A stretch of 64,000 nt of DNA from Takakia lepidozioides (lineage: Eukaryota > Streptophyta > Takakiopsida > Takakiales > Takakiaceae). Of this stretch, positions 21,240 through 33,107 are shown one piece after another; positions within the stretch are counted from its first letter, which is position 1; each line of letters starts with the position of its first letter. The stretch is taken from contig CM060733.1 in NCBI GenBank assembly GCA_030704615.1, positions 57,970,001 to 58,034,000 of the forward strand, given 5' to 3'. The translations under genes were made by a program, and so were the position numbers. The notes under the pieces are model-generated. The model worked only from the letters and a program-made list of their open reading frames with translations. It ran no database searches and was not told the origin of the DNA.

Positions 21240-22490
21240 AGTCAGCACAGGCCGTCCACAGGTCAACACGGGCCACCACAGACCAGCACAGGCCCCCACA
21301 GCTCACTGGTCACAGCCGTCACAGTCCCACAGGCCACTGGGCACAGCCTGTCGCAGCCCCTCACAGCTCACTGGTCACAGCCGTCACAGTCCCACAGGCC
21401 ACTGGGCACAGCCTGTCACAGCCCCTCACAGCCTGTCACAGCCTCAAAGGCCTCAGGCACGGCCTGTCACAGCCCCTCACAGCCCCAAAGGCCATGGGCA
21501 CGGCCTGTCACAGCCCCTCACAGCCCGTCACAGCCCCAAAGGCCTCAGGCACGGCCTGTCACAGCCCCTCACAGCCCGTCACAGCCCCAAAGGCCTCAGG
21601 CACGGCCTGTCACAGCCCCTCACAGCCCGTCACAGCCTCAAAGGCCTCAGGCACGGCCTGTCACAGCCCCTCACAGCCCCTCACAGCCTCAAAGGCCTCA
21701 GGCATGGCCTGTCACAGCCCTCATAGCCCGTCACAGCCCGTCACAGCCCATCACAGCCCCAAGGCCATGGGCACGGTCTGTCACAGCCCCTCACAGCCCC
21801 ACAGTCACAGCCACAGCCTCACAGGGCACAGGGCACAGCCTGTCACAGCCCATCACAGCCCATCACAGCTTGCCACACAGCCCGTCACAGCCTCACAGCC
21901 TCAAAGGCCTCAGGCACAGGCCTGTCACAGCCCTCACAGCCTCAAAGGCCTCAGGCACGGCCTGTCACAGCCCCTCACAGCCCGTCACAGCCCCAAAGGC
22001 CATGGGCACGGCCTGTCACAGCCCCTCACAGCCCGTCACAGCCCCAAGGCCATGGCACAGCCTGTCACAGCTCGCCACAGCCCGTCACAGCCCCACAGGC
22101 CTCAGGCACAGCCTGTCACAGCCCCGCACAACCCGTCACAGCCCCAAAGGCCACTGGGCACAGCCTGTCACAGCCTGACACAGCCCGTCACAGCCCCACA
22201 GGGCACAAGGCACAGCCTGTCACAGCCCATCACAGCCCATCACAGCCTGTCACAGCTTGCCACAGCCTGTCCCAGCCCGTCACAGCCCGTCACAGCTCCA
22301 CAGGCACAGGGCACAGCCTGTCACAGCTTGCACAGCCCATCACAGCCCGTCACAGCCCGTCACAGCTCGCCACAGCCTGACACAGCCCATCACAGCCCCA
22401 CAGGCACAGGCACAGCTTGTCACAGCCCCTCACAGCTCGCCACAGCCTGACACAGCCCGTCACAGCTTGCACAGCCTGTCACAGCCCCAC
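21240..22490. repeat. Tandem satellite of a CACAGCCCST-type 10 bp unit with a 51 bp higher-order period
   Basis: The plus strand is built from units such as TCACAGCCCC and TCACAGCCCG. The sub-sequence GGCCTGT recurs at 21,502, 21,553, 21,604, 21,655 and 21,706, that is every 51 bp. The Ser/Pro/Gln-rich open frames here are by-products of the repeat. Confidence 0.95.
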
Positions 22491-22969
22491 ACATGGCCGC
22501 TCTGGCAGTTTAGCCATTTCTCCAAGGGGTTTAGCCACGCCAAGCTAGGGTTTGTGTCTCTTGGACTCTAGGCTTCTTTCCACCAAGCTATGGTGGCTGT
22601 GAGAAAATCAGCAAGGTATCCTTGCTCTTTCGGCTCCCACACACCACCATAGTAGCCCTAAGTCATGAGGTGGTTGCCACAAACCAAGCCTTCTTTCTCA
22701 CTTAGCCTCCCCAAACACGCCACTAAAATCAATGGCAAACAACCAAGCCCTGCTGGTTCCCAGCCCTTGTGAGCACTCATTCAAGCACTCTCATTGGCCA
22801 TAGCATCTGTCTTAGAGCCTATTCCAGCCCTCTACACCTGTTGCTTCAAGAGTTGCGCTCCCTTCAAGCTTGAAGTTGAAACCCCAACTCACATAGGCCC
22901 TACAAGTGCTTTTCTTTCACTCCAAGTGGAAACCAGCCCTAGACCTTCCGTTCTAGCTCTCTAAGGCTT

Positions 22970-23345
22970 GAAAACAAGAGCCTCAATGGGCTGAAGGCAT
23001 GCTCCACACATGCCCCACTCTCACCATAAGAGAATCAGCTCCTTTGCTTCATTTCTTGCACCCACAAACCTGAAAATACAAGCTTCAGCAGGCTGAAAGC
23101 ATGCTCTACATGCCCTACAGGGAAACCAGCCCCTTCCTTCCTTCCTTGCACTCCCACACCTAAAAGTGCAAGCCTTCACCAGGCTGATAGCATGCTCCAC
23201 ACATACATTGCCCTCACATAAGGGAAGTCAGCCCTTCCCTCTTCCTTGCTTGCCCTCCAAGCTTGAAGATGGAAGCTTCAATGAGCTGAATACATGCTCC
23301 ACACATGCAACCTCTTCACACAAGAGATATCAGCCCCCTATCTTG
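22970..23345. repeat. Four tandem units of about 90-104 bp in the gypsy leader
   Basis: Related blocks with the core GCTGAA(G/A)GCATGCTC, followed by ACATGCCC- and AATCAGC-like segments, begin near 22,984, 23,088, 23,177 and 23,279. Units are diverged. Confidence 0.7.
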
Positions 23346-23981
23346 GCTCCTTGGCTCCTTGATGCTCTCTAAGACAAGACTAAGTACTCCACAGCCTTTG
23401 CCAAGCTCCTGAAACCCTAAGGCTTACATTTCCAGCCACAAGACACTTCTCTTGTGGTGCAAGAGCTCTTCTTCCAAGCTCTGAAACCCCAGGTGCACAT
23501 TCCATGGCCTTGCCGCACCTCTTAGCTCCTGTTCCAGCCCTGCTCTTGCCATGACAAGAGCCCTCTCAATGCTGAAGCTCGAGATTGAAACCCAATCTCA
23601 CCATACTCCACAAAGTGCATTGATTTGCCCCAAGCCAAATCAGCCCTTTCGCTTGGTCTTGCAATCCTTCACACAATGAAAGCTCGCATTCCCAGGTCCA
23701 GTTCTCAGCTTTGCCACCAAAGCCACTATAACCTGCTCTTGACTGGTCCTCTTCCCAATCGTGCTTGCTCATGCATGTACACAATCTGAAACCATCAAGG
23801 TGCTCTGGAATTACCTGCAGCATGGTGCTTTCATCTCTGAAGCTGAAGATCGAATGCCAAGGTCTACCACCTCGTAACCCACATCACCTCCGCTTCTAAC
23901 AACCAAGAGCTCCATGTTGCTCCTTGCATAACAACTTGGTTTCTCTCAATCTCAAGCAAAAACCACAAGTGCTACAACTAA

Positions 23982-24008
23982 CTCGTATCTAGCACTCATA
24001 GATACGAG
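23982..24008. repeat. Perfect hairpin beside the 5' terminal block
   Basis: CTCGTATCTA and TAGATACGAG form a 10 bp stem with a 7-base loop, 17 bp inside terminal block B. In the element's RNA it would lie close to the 5' end. Confidence 0.75.
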
Positions 24009-24025
24009 CTGATCTTTCTCGAGTG

Positions 24026-24350
24026 ATAAAGAAGAAGAATACAAGCACGAGCTCATTCGAGCTCACAAAGCTGAAGCATAAACTCATGCATATATAACCT
24101 CATCACTCAAATACAAGTCAAGCCAAGTGCACCCCACGCCATGGGGAATCCACACTACGGCGCCATAGCTAGGTGCGGTGAGGCTCAACTCGAGAAAGAT
24201 GAGCCTCCCGCGCTTGCCGTGAAGATAACCACTCCAGGGCCTAAATCTGCCTTGACCCCTGGATTGACACTTGGGCCAATCCCAAATGTCAATATGTAAA
24301 AGATAGCTATTTCCTAGCTAGTTTCACACTAGTGGTAAAATAACTTGACA
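24026..24350 (-). repeat. 5' terminal repeat of the methyltransferase gypsy (block B only)
   Basis: This 325 bp block matches 12,497-12,821 with about five differences. It starts (minus strand) TGTCAAGTT at the TGGC target duplication and carries the TATA-like element near 24,091-24,097. Block A, which completes the LTR at the other end, is missing here. Confidence 0.8.
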
Positions 24351-26253
24351 TGGCGCAGATTTTGGCAATTGTAGGGTTATGTGCCAGTGGTGAGGGGCAA
24401 CGAAGTGGTGTATGTGCTTGCTCCACTGGGTGCCTGGTGATGATGTTGGGGCATGCTTTCCATTTGTTCTTGGCCTGTTCCATCTCCCAACTGATAATCC
24501 CTGGAATTGGAATGGGGGTGGGCATTGAAGGAAGTGTTGTTGGAAGGTGGGCTTTGAGGATATCTGAAGAAGAGGAGCCTTGGATGCTTGCAGCTTGGAG
24601 CTCAGAGATGATGGGGCCCTTGCCTCTGTGGGATTTGGAAGCTAGTGCAGAGGAGGCCTCAATGACCATAGGGTCCTCAATTAGCCTTCTTTTCCTTGTT
24701 GGCGGGGAGGTAGAGATTTGATTGACTGCACTATCCCAGGCATGGTTGCACCGATCATGGGCAGGCCTCTGGTCAACTTTCTCTAGCGAGAGTGGGTGAC
24801 ATAGGGAGGAGTCCTTGTGATTGATTGGAATTCTTGGGTGGGGATCTGTGGTAGGAGCTGAATTTTGAATAATTTCGGTGCTTCCGTGCCCAGCCTGTGG
24901 GTTGTTCATTCTCCTCCTTTTCAGCTTGGGGCACCCTGCCTTGAGGTGCCCAGATTTTCCACAGTAATAACATGCTGAAGCTGCCGTGTCCTCAGACACT
25001 TTCACAGAGAAATAATTGCCTTGATTGTCAATTGGTAGCCTGATGAATTCTGGATGCTGAGTAAGCACTCCAGCTCTCGCTTGAACTCTTTCTAGTAACA
25101 CCTTGATGGTCACTAGTGTACAGTTTTGAATTGTCCAAGTTATAATGATTACTTTTCATTCTGCTGTAACCTTTCTCTAATTGACTCTCTGAGTGGAGGC
25201 ATCATTCTTTCTGGTTTCTTTCCTGTTTTTCTTCTTTCCTTTGAGGTTTTGTCCTGGTGCCTTTGTAAGTTCCTGATCGTTGGGCATTAGCACCACAATC
25301 TTAGGGAATCCGTTTTCATTCGCCTTTGATGAAATGGTTGCCCCTCTCCATGATGGGTGCTGTCGCAGTGAGGCAGTGTATGTATCATTGTCAAAGACCG
25401 CCAGACATCCCAGAAAAGCACCAAAATAATTACCTATAGCTGGTAGGCTCAAGAGGTATTGGTCAGGAATGTAAGGCAACGATATGATCCTTGGGCTCCA
25501 AATCTTGCCATTCCTGTTTCTCATGCATCTAGACCATGGGAAAATATTGACGTTAAGCCCATGCAGATGAGGATTGAATGCTCGGGCTTTGTCCGCTGCC
25601 TCTCGCGCTTGATTTCTAGTCACCTTTTTGCCTGGGAAATGAAGGAGGATACCGTTGTTCTCATACTGAGCTGCATCTGAGTCAATCTGGTCGAGCTCCA
25701 CTGGGACGAGTGGGTGGTCTCTGGCGATTGCGGACTGCAGGGTAGTAGAGTCTGAAGGGGAATCTTCCGAGAGATCCGTGGGCGGGCTGCCTGGAATGGG
25801 CGGGCTCGGGGAATTTGAGTGGGGCCCGGAAGAGATCCCTGCAGCACCATTGTGAATGGGGGGCCCCAAGGGAGGGCCTGGAGCGAAGTGAGGTGGGGGA
25901 TGGTTTGCCTGAGACGAACTATGCGCAATGAGGCCCATGGAATGGGTTTGATGCGCAATGAAGAAGCCTGTCCCCGTTGACGGATGGAGTCTGCGAGGAT
26001 CCGGAAATCTGGGGCCTTGGCCTGGTCGATGGGTTGCCAGATTGAAGGCCTTGTGAGGGAAGGGCGCCATGGAGAGGAAGCGAGCTGAAGCAACAGGAGA
26101 GGGAGCTGGAGGAGAAGGAGGGGAGGGGCAATTGAGAGGATAACAAGAATCAACTAGCCAAATGCGTGCAAAAGGGTCCCATGCGAACTTGCAGGCACCT
26201 GAGGCTGGCCAAGCGAGGAAAGGCGAGAAGAAGGACTGGAGGAAAGGGCGCAA
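24351..26253 (-). pseudogene. LINE-A ORF1, N-terminal part
   Basis: Minus-strand frames encode a Pro-rich start, then GILLHFPGKKVTRNQAREAA, FNVNIFPWS-like NVNIFPWSRC, SPRIISLPYIPDQYLLSLP and FPKIVVLMPN, as in the ORF1 region of plant LINEs (DUF4283-like). A CX2CX4HX4C knuckle follows (CYYCGKSGHLKAGC, near 24,960). The frame changes between 25,177 and 25,113. The protein runs into the gypsy at 24,351 after NPTIAKICA and continues at 12,304. Confidence 0.82.
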
Positions 26254-26745
26254 GCTGAAAAACGGGCCCGAGCTGATTAGCTGCTACAGCGAAGCGCGGG
26301 TAGGGGCTTAGGGGTGAGTTAGTGAAGGCGGCTCCTAGGAAACTGAAACGATCATTTCCATGATGAAAAAGGTAGGGATCGGATTGGCCAGGATGATATG
26401 GCAGGGGATCAGGGGGGGGGGACTTATGTACTTGGTGGCTGCGCTTTAGGGAGAATTAATAGAGGTGAGTTGAGAAGCATATGGCTAAGCATGCGACTCT
26501 GATGAAGATAGACAGGCTCGTCATGACAGCCGCTTAGATCCGGTGATTGGGATGGGGCCTGTCGATGGCACCAAGTATTATGTTTGGGATGAATCGTGAG
26601 GTACAACATTAGCTTGTTTGGGACTTAGAGCCGATAGTGGGGAGGAAGGGGAGTCCGAGTGCTAGGGTTGAAGAGGTGTAGAGGCTGTCGGCGAAGCTTG
26701 CACACACCGCGCATTGCGGAGCTCTTCTTCTTCCTCCATCACCTC
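26254..26745 (-). mobile_element. LINE-A 5' untranslated region
   Basis: Follows ORF1 upstream. Near 26,720 the sequence GCGGAGCTC is shared with the presumed 5' end of LINE-B near 40,630, which places both 5' ends approximately. The flanking sequence then becomes strongly AT-rich. Confidence 0.5.
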
Positions 26746-28089
26746 CATTGAATTGTCCAATATTTTCATTGTCCAGTTTTACAGTTTTATAAATTTACAG
26801 TTTTATAGTTTTATGGATCTTTATTATATATCTTTTTAAACATATAAAGACATCTAGATAAGTTTTTCAGTGAGTATTTCAGTATTACAGTTTTACAAAT
26901 GTACAGTTTTATAGTTTTATGGATCTTTAGTATATATCTTTTTAAGCATATAAAGACATCTAGATAAGTTTCTCAGTGAATATTTCAGTATTATATCAGT
27001 ATTTCACTTAAAAATAAATTTTCAGCTCATTATAAACTTCATTTTTCAATTGTAATATTGTAAATTTATTTGCTTTCCATTTCAAATTACTTCTTTGTAT
27101 TTATAGTATCTCAATTACAGACTTAAAATTTTATTTCATATTCACATTTATTTTATATCATTCTGCTTTGGATGCCCAATCCATATATCTAATGTTCTCA
27201 CTTTTACCACGATTTTAATTTCATAGTTTTAAAATTTTAAAATCTAACAATTGAATAAGACCAATATATTAGCTTGAAGTTCAATTTTTCACTTCATATC
27301 ATATGATTTATTTCCAGGAAATAATTATATTCTAAATTCTCGAATCTAACAGTTTTTCATTAATCTAATTAAGAAAATTTGTTGTTACTAAACCACAACA
27401 ATAATCGTAAACAAAAAAGTATAATATTACATTCTCTTCTTTACGTAAATCCAGTATTTCTCATTTATTAATGTTTACATACTTAACTACAACATAGTAA
27501 ATTACATCCAAAAAAAATATCTCAGTATTTTAGTAATTCAGTAAATTGAACAATCGGTTAATAGTATCATACATTATACTTAATTTTGTTCATTTAGGTC
27601 ATTGTTCTATTTTGAAAAAGATCAAATATAAAATTTTATGAGAGGATTTGTTGATTATTATATTTTCAATTGCCAAAGTTGTCAATAAAAATAATACAAT
27701 AAGCTGATTGATATCATATATTTTCACATAACAGATATTCTAATCTGAAGATTGAATGATGCTTAGGTTTTTTCGATTTAAGTCTATTCTCTATTACAGG
27801 GAATTTATTTTGTAATTTGTTTTTTTATCTACAAATAAAATAAAGTTTTTCCAGGGTCTCTGGTCTCTGCCCTTGTTATACATATATATTTAGTTTCAAT
27901 ATAAAATTTTAAATAAATATTCTACTTTCAGGGTGGAGCCATTACGCGACTAGCCGCTTGTTATAATTAAAACAAAACTTTATTTTGGATAACGTTCATC
28001 CATCCATTTGTAATGCACCGACATCCTTTTTGAAATAAACCTTTACGTGTTAGTACCTATGTTAAAAATAGAAAAATAGTAAGATATGT
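26746..28089. other. AT-rich region without genes
   Basis: Low-complexity AT-rich DNA with no open frame of note. It begins with a two-unit tandem duplication at 26,779-26,990. Confidence 0.6.
26779..26990. repeat. Two-copy tandem repeat, 106 bp period
   Basis: Units 26,779-26,884 and 26,885-26,990 both start TTACAGTTTTA, contain TATAGTTTTATGGATCTTTA and end in ATTTCAGTA, with a few substitutions. Confidence 0.9.
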
Positions 28090-29174
28090 ATTATTATTTA
28101 TAACTGCCCTAAGGAGCCCTAAGATGGGGAAAATAGAAATATATAAATTATTATTTATAATTACCTTCAAGACACCTAAGAGGGGAAAAAATGCCAATAT
28201 ATATATGATTATTTATAACTACCCTTGGGATTTCTTAGGACAGTCTTAAGGAGTCCTAAGAAGAAAAGAATGGAAAGACAAAAATATTTGCTCTTAAGAC
28301 CCGTTTAGGCAGCCTAGGGGGTTATAAGAAGGGGAGAATGAAAACATATAAATTATTATCTATAATTACCCTTAGTAAAAAGAGAAAAAAATGAAAGATA
28401 TAAATTATTATTTATAATTGCCCTTAGGACTCCTTACGGCGGCCCTAAGGAGTCCTAAGAGGGAAAAATAGAAATATATAAATTATAAGAAAATCAAAAT
28501 ATATACATTATTATTTATAATTACCCTTAGGACTATCTAAGAAGAGAAAAATGGAAAGACATAAATAATTTCCCTTAAGACCCATTTAGGCAACCTAAGG
28601 AGTTATAAAAGGGGGAAAATGGAAACATATAATTATTATCTATAATTGCCCTTTGCACTCCTTAGGACTGCCCTAAGGAGTCATAATAGGGGAAAACGGA
28701 AATATATAAACTATTATTTATAATTACCCTTGGGACTCCTTAGGACTGCCCTAAGGAGTCCTAAGAGAGGGGAAAATAAAAACGTATAAATTAATAATTA
28801 CCCTTAGGGCTTCATAGGACAGTCCTAAGATGAGAAAAATGGAAACACATAAATAATTGTCTTTAAGACCCGTTTAGGTAACCTAAAGGGTTATAAGAGG
28901 AGGAAAATAGAAAAATATAAATTATTATCTATAATTGCCCTTATGACTCCTTAGGGCAGCCCTAAGAAGAACTAAGAAGGGGACAGTTGAAAGATGCAAA
29001 TTATTATCTATAATTGTCCTTAGGACTCCTAATGGCTCTAAGAGGAGGAAAATAAAAATATATAAATTATTATTTATAATTGCCCTTAGGACTACTTTAG
29101 GCCGCCCCAAGTAGTCCTAAGAAGGGGGGAAAATAAAAACATATAAGTTATTATTTATAATTACCATTAGGACT
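28090..29174. repeat. AT-rich minisatellite with a palindromic CCTTAGGACT...AGTCCTAAGG core
   Basis: About 13 units of roughly 55-130 bp recur, each with TTATTTATAATTRCCCTTAG followed by an inverted TCCTTAGG/CCTAAGGA core and an A-rich GGGGAAAATAGAAA segment. Many units can form a short hairpin. The second gypsy copy is inserted directly at its edge. Confidence 0.85.
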
Positions 29175-30031
29175 TGTCGTGCGCATACATATCGCAACAC
29201 AACTACATCGCTGTCCAAAACCACACAACACATGTGCACACCACACACTAGTTTACAACTAGTCCACCACTAGTCTAGTCACTAGTCCAACCACTAGGCT
29301 ACAACTAGTCAGTCACTAGGCTGCCACTATGCTGCCCACTATGGCAGTCACTAGTCCACACAATCGCCCCCCTAGCTGGTGCTTAGGTCCCTCTAAGTCC
29401 AGGTAGCCACAAAATGTGATAGTGACCATAGCCTCACTAAGTCCTCTACCACTGTCCCTACTACACTCAAACTCGATAGATCAAGAGGCCGGGTGCAAGA
29501 GTGCCCCATCGTTAGTCGCCATTTTGCAACCTATGAACTTGAGCCTGGGATCTCGTGTATTGACTCCTATGAGCTTGGCCTCCCATGTCTTGTTAGCTGC
29601 CTCTAGTCATGTCCACTGCCACTATCCCAAGCAGTGTGGACACAACCAATCTCCATCAGGAACCTTCTCAAGAGGTGGTGTCAAGCATCCCATGTGCCAA
29701 CCTCTTGAGCATCGATCACACACCAGCATGATGGCTACCTCTTTGGCAGACCCACAGAGCATGCACCTCAAACCTGCAGGTACCACTGCCAAGTTTGGGT
29801 CAACTCTTCCATCAACATTGGGAAGGTGACATGGCACACAATTACGCACATGGTCTTTCCAAGTCATGCCATCCTGACCCTCCAAGATCAGGACTCCTGA
29901 GGGCAACACCTCTCGAACCCTCAGAATAACACGCCCTACAGTGACATCCAGGGTTGTAGGAGCAGTATGCTGCAAATAAACATAGTCACCAGGGCTAAAC
30001 CTCCGAACCCCAGGACGATATCCTCCACCAC
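29175..30031 (-). mobile_element. Truncated second copy of the methyltransferase gypsy (3' end only)
   Basis: Block A starts at 29,175 and is followed by the polypurine tract and a minus-strand frame (30,031-29,622). That frame gives the integrase tail ([20 protein letters not shown]) and a complete PHD finger with all C4HC3 residues, very close to the copy at 13,272. Homology stops abruptly at 30,031, where an oppositely oriented chromovirus begins. Block B is absent. Confidence 0.92.
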
Positions 30032-33000
30032 TTTGTCGAAGTACTTCATCCGACATTCAAAATCACCGGCGGGGGCGCCTATCTTGTTTGTGAAAAAGAA
30101 GGACAGATCATTACGCATGTGTGTCGACTATCGCGGTCTCAACAAAGTCACAATCAAGAATCGTTATCTGTTGCCGCTGATTTCTGGGCTTCTCGACTAG
30201 CTAGGACGAGCGAAGATTTTTACCAAAATAGACTTGAGATGAGCTTATAACCTTGTACGGATAAAAGAAGGAGACGAATGGAAAACAACTTTTCGAACAA
30301 GATATGGACATTTTGAATACAGTGTTATGCCTTTCGGTCTTATAAATGCTCCAGCAAATTTTCAACATATGATGAATGACATCTTTCGAGAATTTTTAGA
30401 TGACTTTGTAGTCATCTATTTGGACGACATTTTGATATTTTCACAGAATGAAGAAGAACATGGCCGCCATGTACGCCTTGTCTTTGATAAATTAAGAGAA
30501 AGAGGACTATATGCCAAGTTGGAGAAATGTCTATTCCATCAATCTGAGGTCGAATTTCTGGGCTACATTAATTCCGACAAAGGCGTCTTTATGGATCAGA
30601 AGAAAATACAAACCATCGTCGAATGGATTAAACCAACTTCGGTCCGAGATGTACAATATTTTCTGGGCTTTGCAAATTTCTATAGAATCTTCATCAATGA
30701 CTACTCCAAAATTGCTGCACCATTGACACGACTCACATGGAAGGATAAATTTGTATGGGACGATAAGGCTGACCAGACATTTGAAAGGCTGAAGCAGGCA
30801 TTTACAACGGCTCCAATACTGGTACATGCAGACCCATCTAAACCATTCTTCTTGGAAGCAGATGCATCGGACTTTGCACTTGGCGCGGTACTCTCTCAAT
30901 ACGGTACAAATGACCGACTCCACCCTGTTGATTTTCGTTCTCGCAACTTTTCCGTTGTGGAGATCAATTTGAAATCCATGACAAAGAACTTCTAGCGATT
31001 ATCGATGTTTTTGAGGAGTGACGTCATATATTGGAGGGAGCTAAACATCATGTCACTGTCTATACCGATCACAAAAACCTCGAATATTTTATGAGTGCTC
31101 GTGTTTTGAATCGGCGTCAAGCGAGATGGAGTATGTCACTCGTAAGGTTTGATTTTGTTATTACCTACCGTCTCAAGGAACTTCCTGGTGGGGGAGGAGG
31201 TGCACCCAGTTTCTTGGTACCAGGTATAATGATTGGCAACTCACTGCTCATCATTGTTGTGGTTAAGGCCAAATGCTCTTTCTCGACAATCGTATCTTGC
31301 GCCAAAAGAAGGGGATGCAGCTTTTGACCAACAAAAATCCATCATCTTGAAACCAGCAAATCTCCATTTGAATATGCTATCCATGTCCACCTATGACGAT
31401 GCAGAGATCATAAAGGAGATTCAAGAAGTACTGAAGAACGACCAATTTGCTACGACACTACAAAATCAACAAAATCGTCCTCGAGACAACTCACATGTTA
31501 CAAACGACTTCGAATTCAAAGATGACTTACTTTATTTCAAGGGACTTCTCTATGTACCTCCAGGACCTATACGACTTCGAATTCTTCAAACATGTCACCA
31601 CCGATTCAATCCTTGTTATTGTAGATCGTTTTACGAAGATGACACATTTCATTCCATGTAATAAGACGGTTACCGGCGAGGAAACTGCAAGACTCTTCCT
31701 CAATAATATCTACGACATTCATGGACTTCCGAAGGACATCGTATCTGATCGAGGACTACATTTCATATCAAATTTCTGGAGGGGATTATTTCGCATATTG
31801 GATACTAAGATCAACCTCTCTACAACTAATCATCCACAGACTGATGGTCAAACCGAATATGTAAACTAGTTTTTGGAGCAGTATCTTCGCTGTACAATAA
31901 ATTATCACCAAGATAATTGGACGAACCTTCTGTCATTGGCTGAGTTTGCCTACAAAAACACTATACATTCTTCGACCAAACAAACTCCATTTTTCTCCAA
32001 TTATGGTCATCATCCTCGAGCAAACCCATTCCACATGAAGACTGTTGGAAGCCCTGTTGCAGAAAACCTTGCTACTCATCTTGCTACGATTCACAAGCAG
32101 CTTACATTCCACCTCGCAAAAGCTCAAAAACAATACAAGGAGTATGCAGATCAACGTCGCCAACTCCAACTTCAGTTCAAGGTCAGAGATCGTGTGTGGC
32201 CTCTTCGACGAGAAATACAAACCTCGCGACTATCAAGAAAGTTGGATTATCAACGCCTGGGACCATTCAAAATTATTAAATCCGGTCAGTTTTCGGCTTA
32301 AACTCCCACGAAGTATGCGCATCCATCCAGTGTTTCATGGTTCATTGTTGGAGTTGTATCATCCATCGAATATTCTAGGGAGAGTTTCCGTACCACCTCC
32401 ACCAATCGAAGTCAATCAAGAAATTGAGTATGAAGTCGACGAAGTCCTAGACTCTCGCATCAAGTATAAACTCTTGAGTATTTCGTACATTGGAAAGGCT
32501 ACGACATCAGCGAACGAACGTGAGAACCTTCATCCAACCTCGCCAATGCATTTGACAAAGTCCAAGAGTTTCATCAACGATATCCAGCTAAGCCCCGAGC
32601 TACACGTCAGTAAGACGTCACAACAATGATGTCAGCCAAGTTAGCTTCTAGGTGAAGACTTCACATTCAATGTACCTGATATACGCTAAGGAGGGAGGAG
32701 CACCACACATCAGTATATATAGCTACACTTCCAGCACTCTTGCATCTTGTATTGGCAGTATGGAGTCACAGGAGGAGTTGTCGCTTACCTAGCTACCGGA
32801 TCAGCCGTTCCGACTCTCACGACCTTCAACATCACGCCGACGATCTCGAGACGATGGGCCACCAATGCGACGCGTACTTCCTCGTCTGGATCCCGTATGA
32901 CAGCAAGTGGAGCCTACTCGAAGTCTGATAATTCTATTGGAGGTTGAGGCTTCGAACCCAGAGGGAGATCTATAAATCATTTGAGTCAAGAACGAAGAGC

Positions 33001-33107
33001 CAAATACTTGACAAGTACCATTCGTTGGATTTTGGATTTTCTCCAACTCTAAGCAAGTCCAAGATTTTACCGCTTCTCGAGGAATTCGGCGCTAAAGGAG
33101 TGGGTGA
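30032..33107 (+). pseudogene. Decayed chromodomain Ty3/gypsy (chromovirus) pol
   Basis: Plus-strand remnants run RT ([32 protein letters not shown], catalytic YLDD near 30,420), RNase H (30,830-31,200: [26 protein letters not shown]), part of integrase (31,600-32,250: DRFTKMTHFIPC, NHPQTDGQTEYVN) and a chromodomain (32,410-32,620; FVHWKGYD-type motif in shifted frames). Stops occur near 30,240, at 31,867 and at 32,521 in the chromodomain, with several frameshifts. The integrase zinc site and first catalytic Asp region are deleted around 31,320-31,590. Gag and protease are missing, since the element starts inside RT at the 30,031 junction. Confidence 0.9.

Larger units (their letters stand above)
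20605..24025 (-). other. Long untranslated leader of the methyltransferase gypsy
   Basis: About 3.4 kb between the 5' terminal block and gag. It contains two tandem-repeat arrays (21.24-22.49 kb and 22.97-23.35 kb) and a hairpin next to the terminal block. I recognise no coding domain in it. A primer-binding site complementary to a tRNA was not identified. Confidence 0.6.
12305..24350 (-). mobile_element. Ty3/gypsy retrotransposon carrying a cytosine-C5 DNA methyltransferase and a PHD finger
   Basis: The 12 kb element is inserted in LINE-A ORF1 with a 4 bp duplication TGGC (12,301-12,304 and 24,351-24,354), and its removal restores the LINE frame. Minus-strand order: terminal block (24,350-24,026), about 3.4 kb leader with two tandem repeats, gag (20,571), protease-methyltransferase, amber codon at 16,409-16,407, RT-RNase H-integrase-PHD (to 13,272), polypurine tract, terminal blocks. 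Protease is upstream of RT and integrase is last, the Ty3/gypsy order. The RT-to-PHD frame is free of stops over 1,044 codons. The two 325 bp terminal blocks differ at about five positions by my count, so insertion appears recent. It may be autonomous, subject to the gag start and the two frame events noted below. Confidence 0.93.

Noticed and set aside
21204-22450. Long plus-strand open frames rich in Ser, Gln, Pro and Thr
   Set aside because: They are by-products of the 10 bp/51 bp satellite, are open in more than one frame, and have no codon bias or domain.
21240-22490. CRISPR-like array
   Set aside because: Units are contiguous with no unique spacers and no cas genes; this is a satellite within a eukaryotic retrotransposon.
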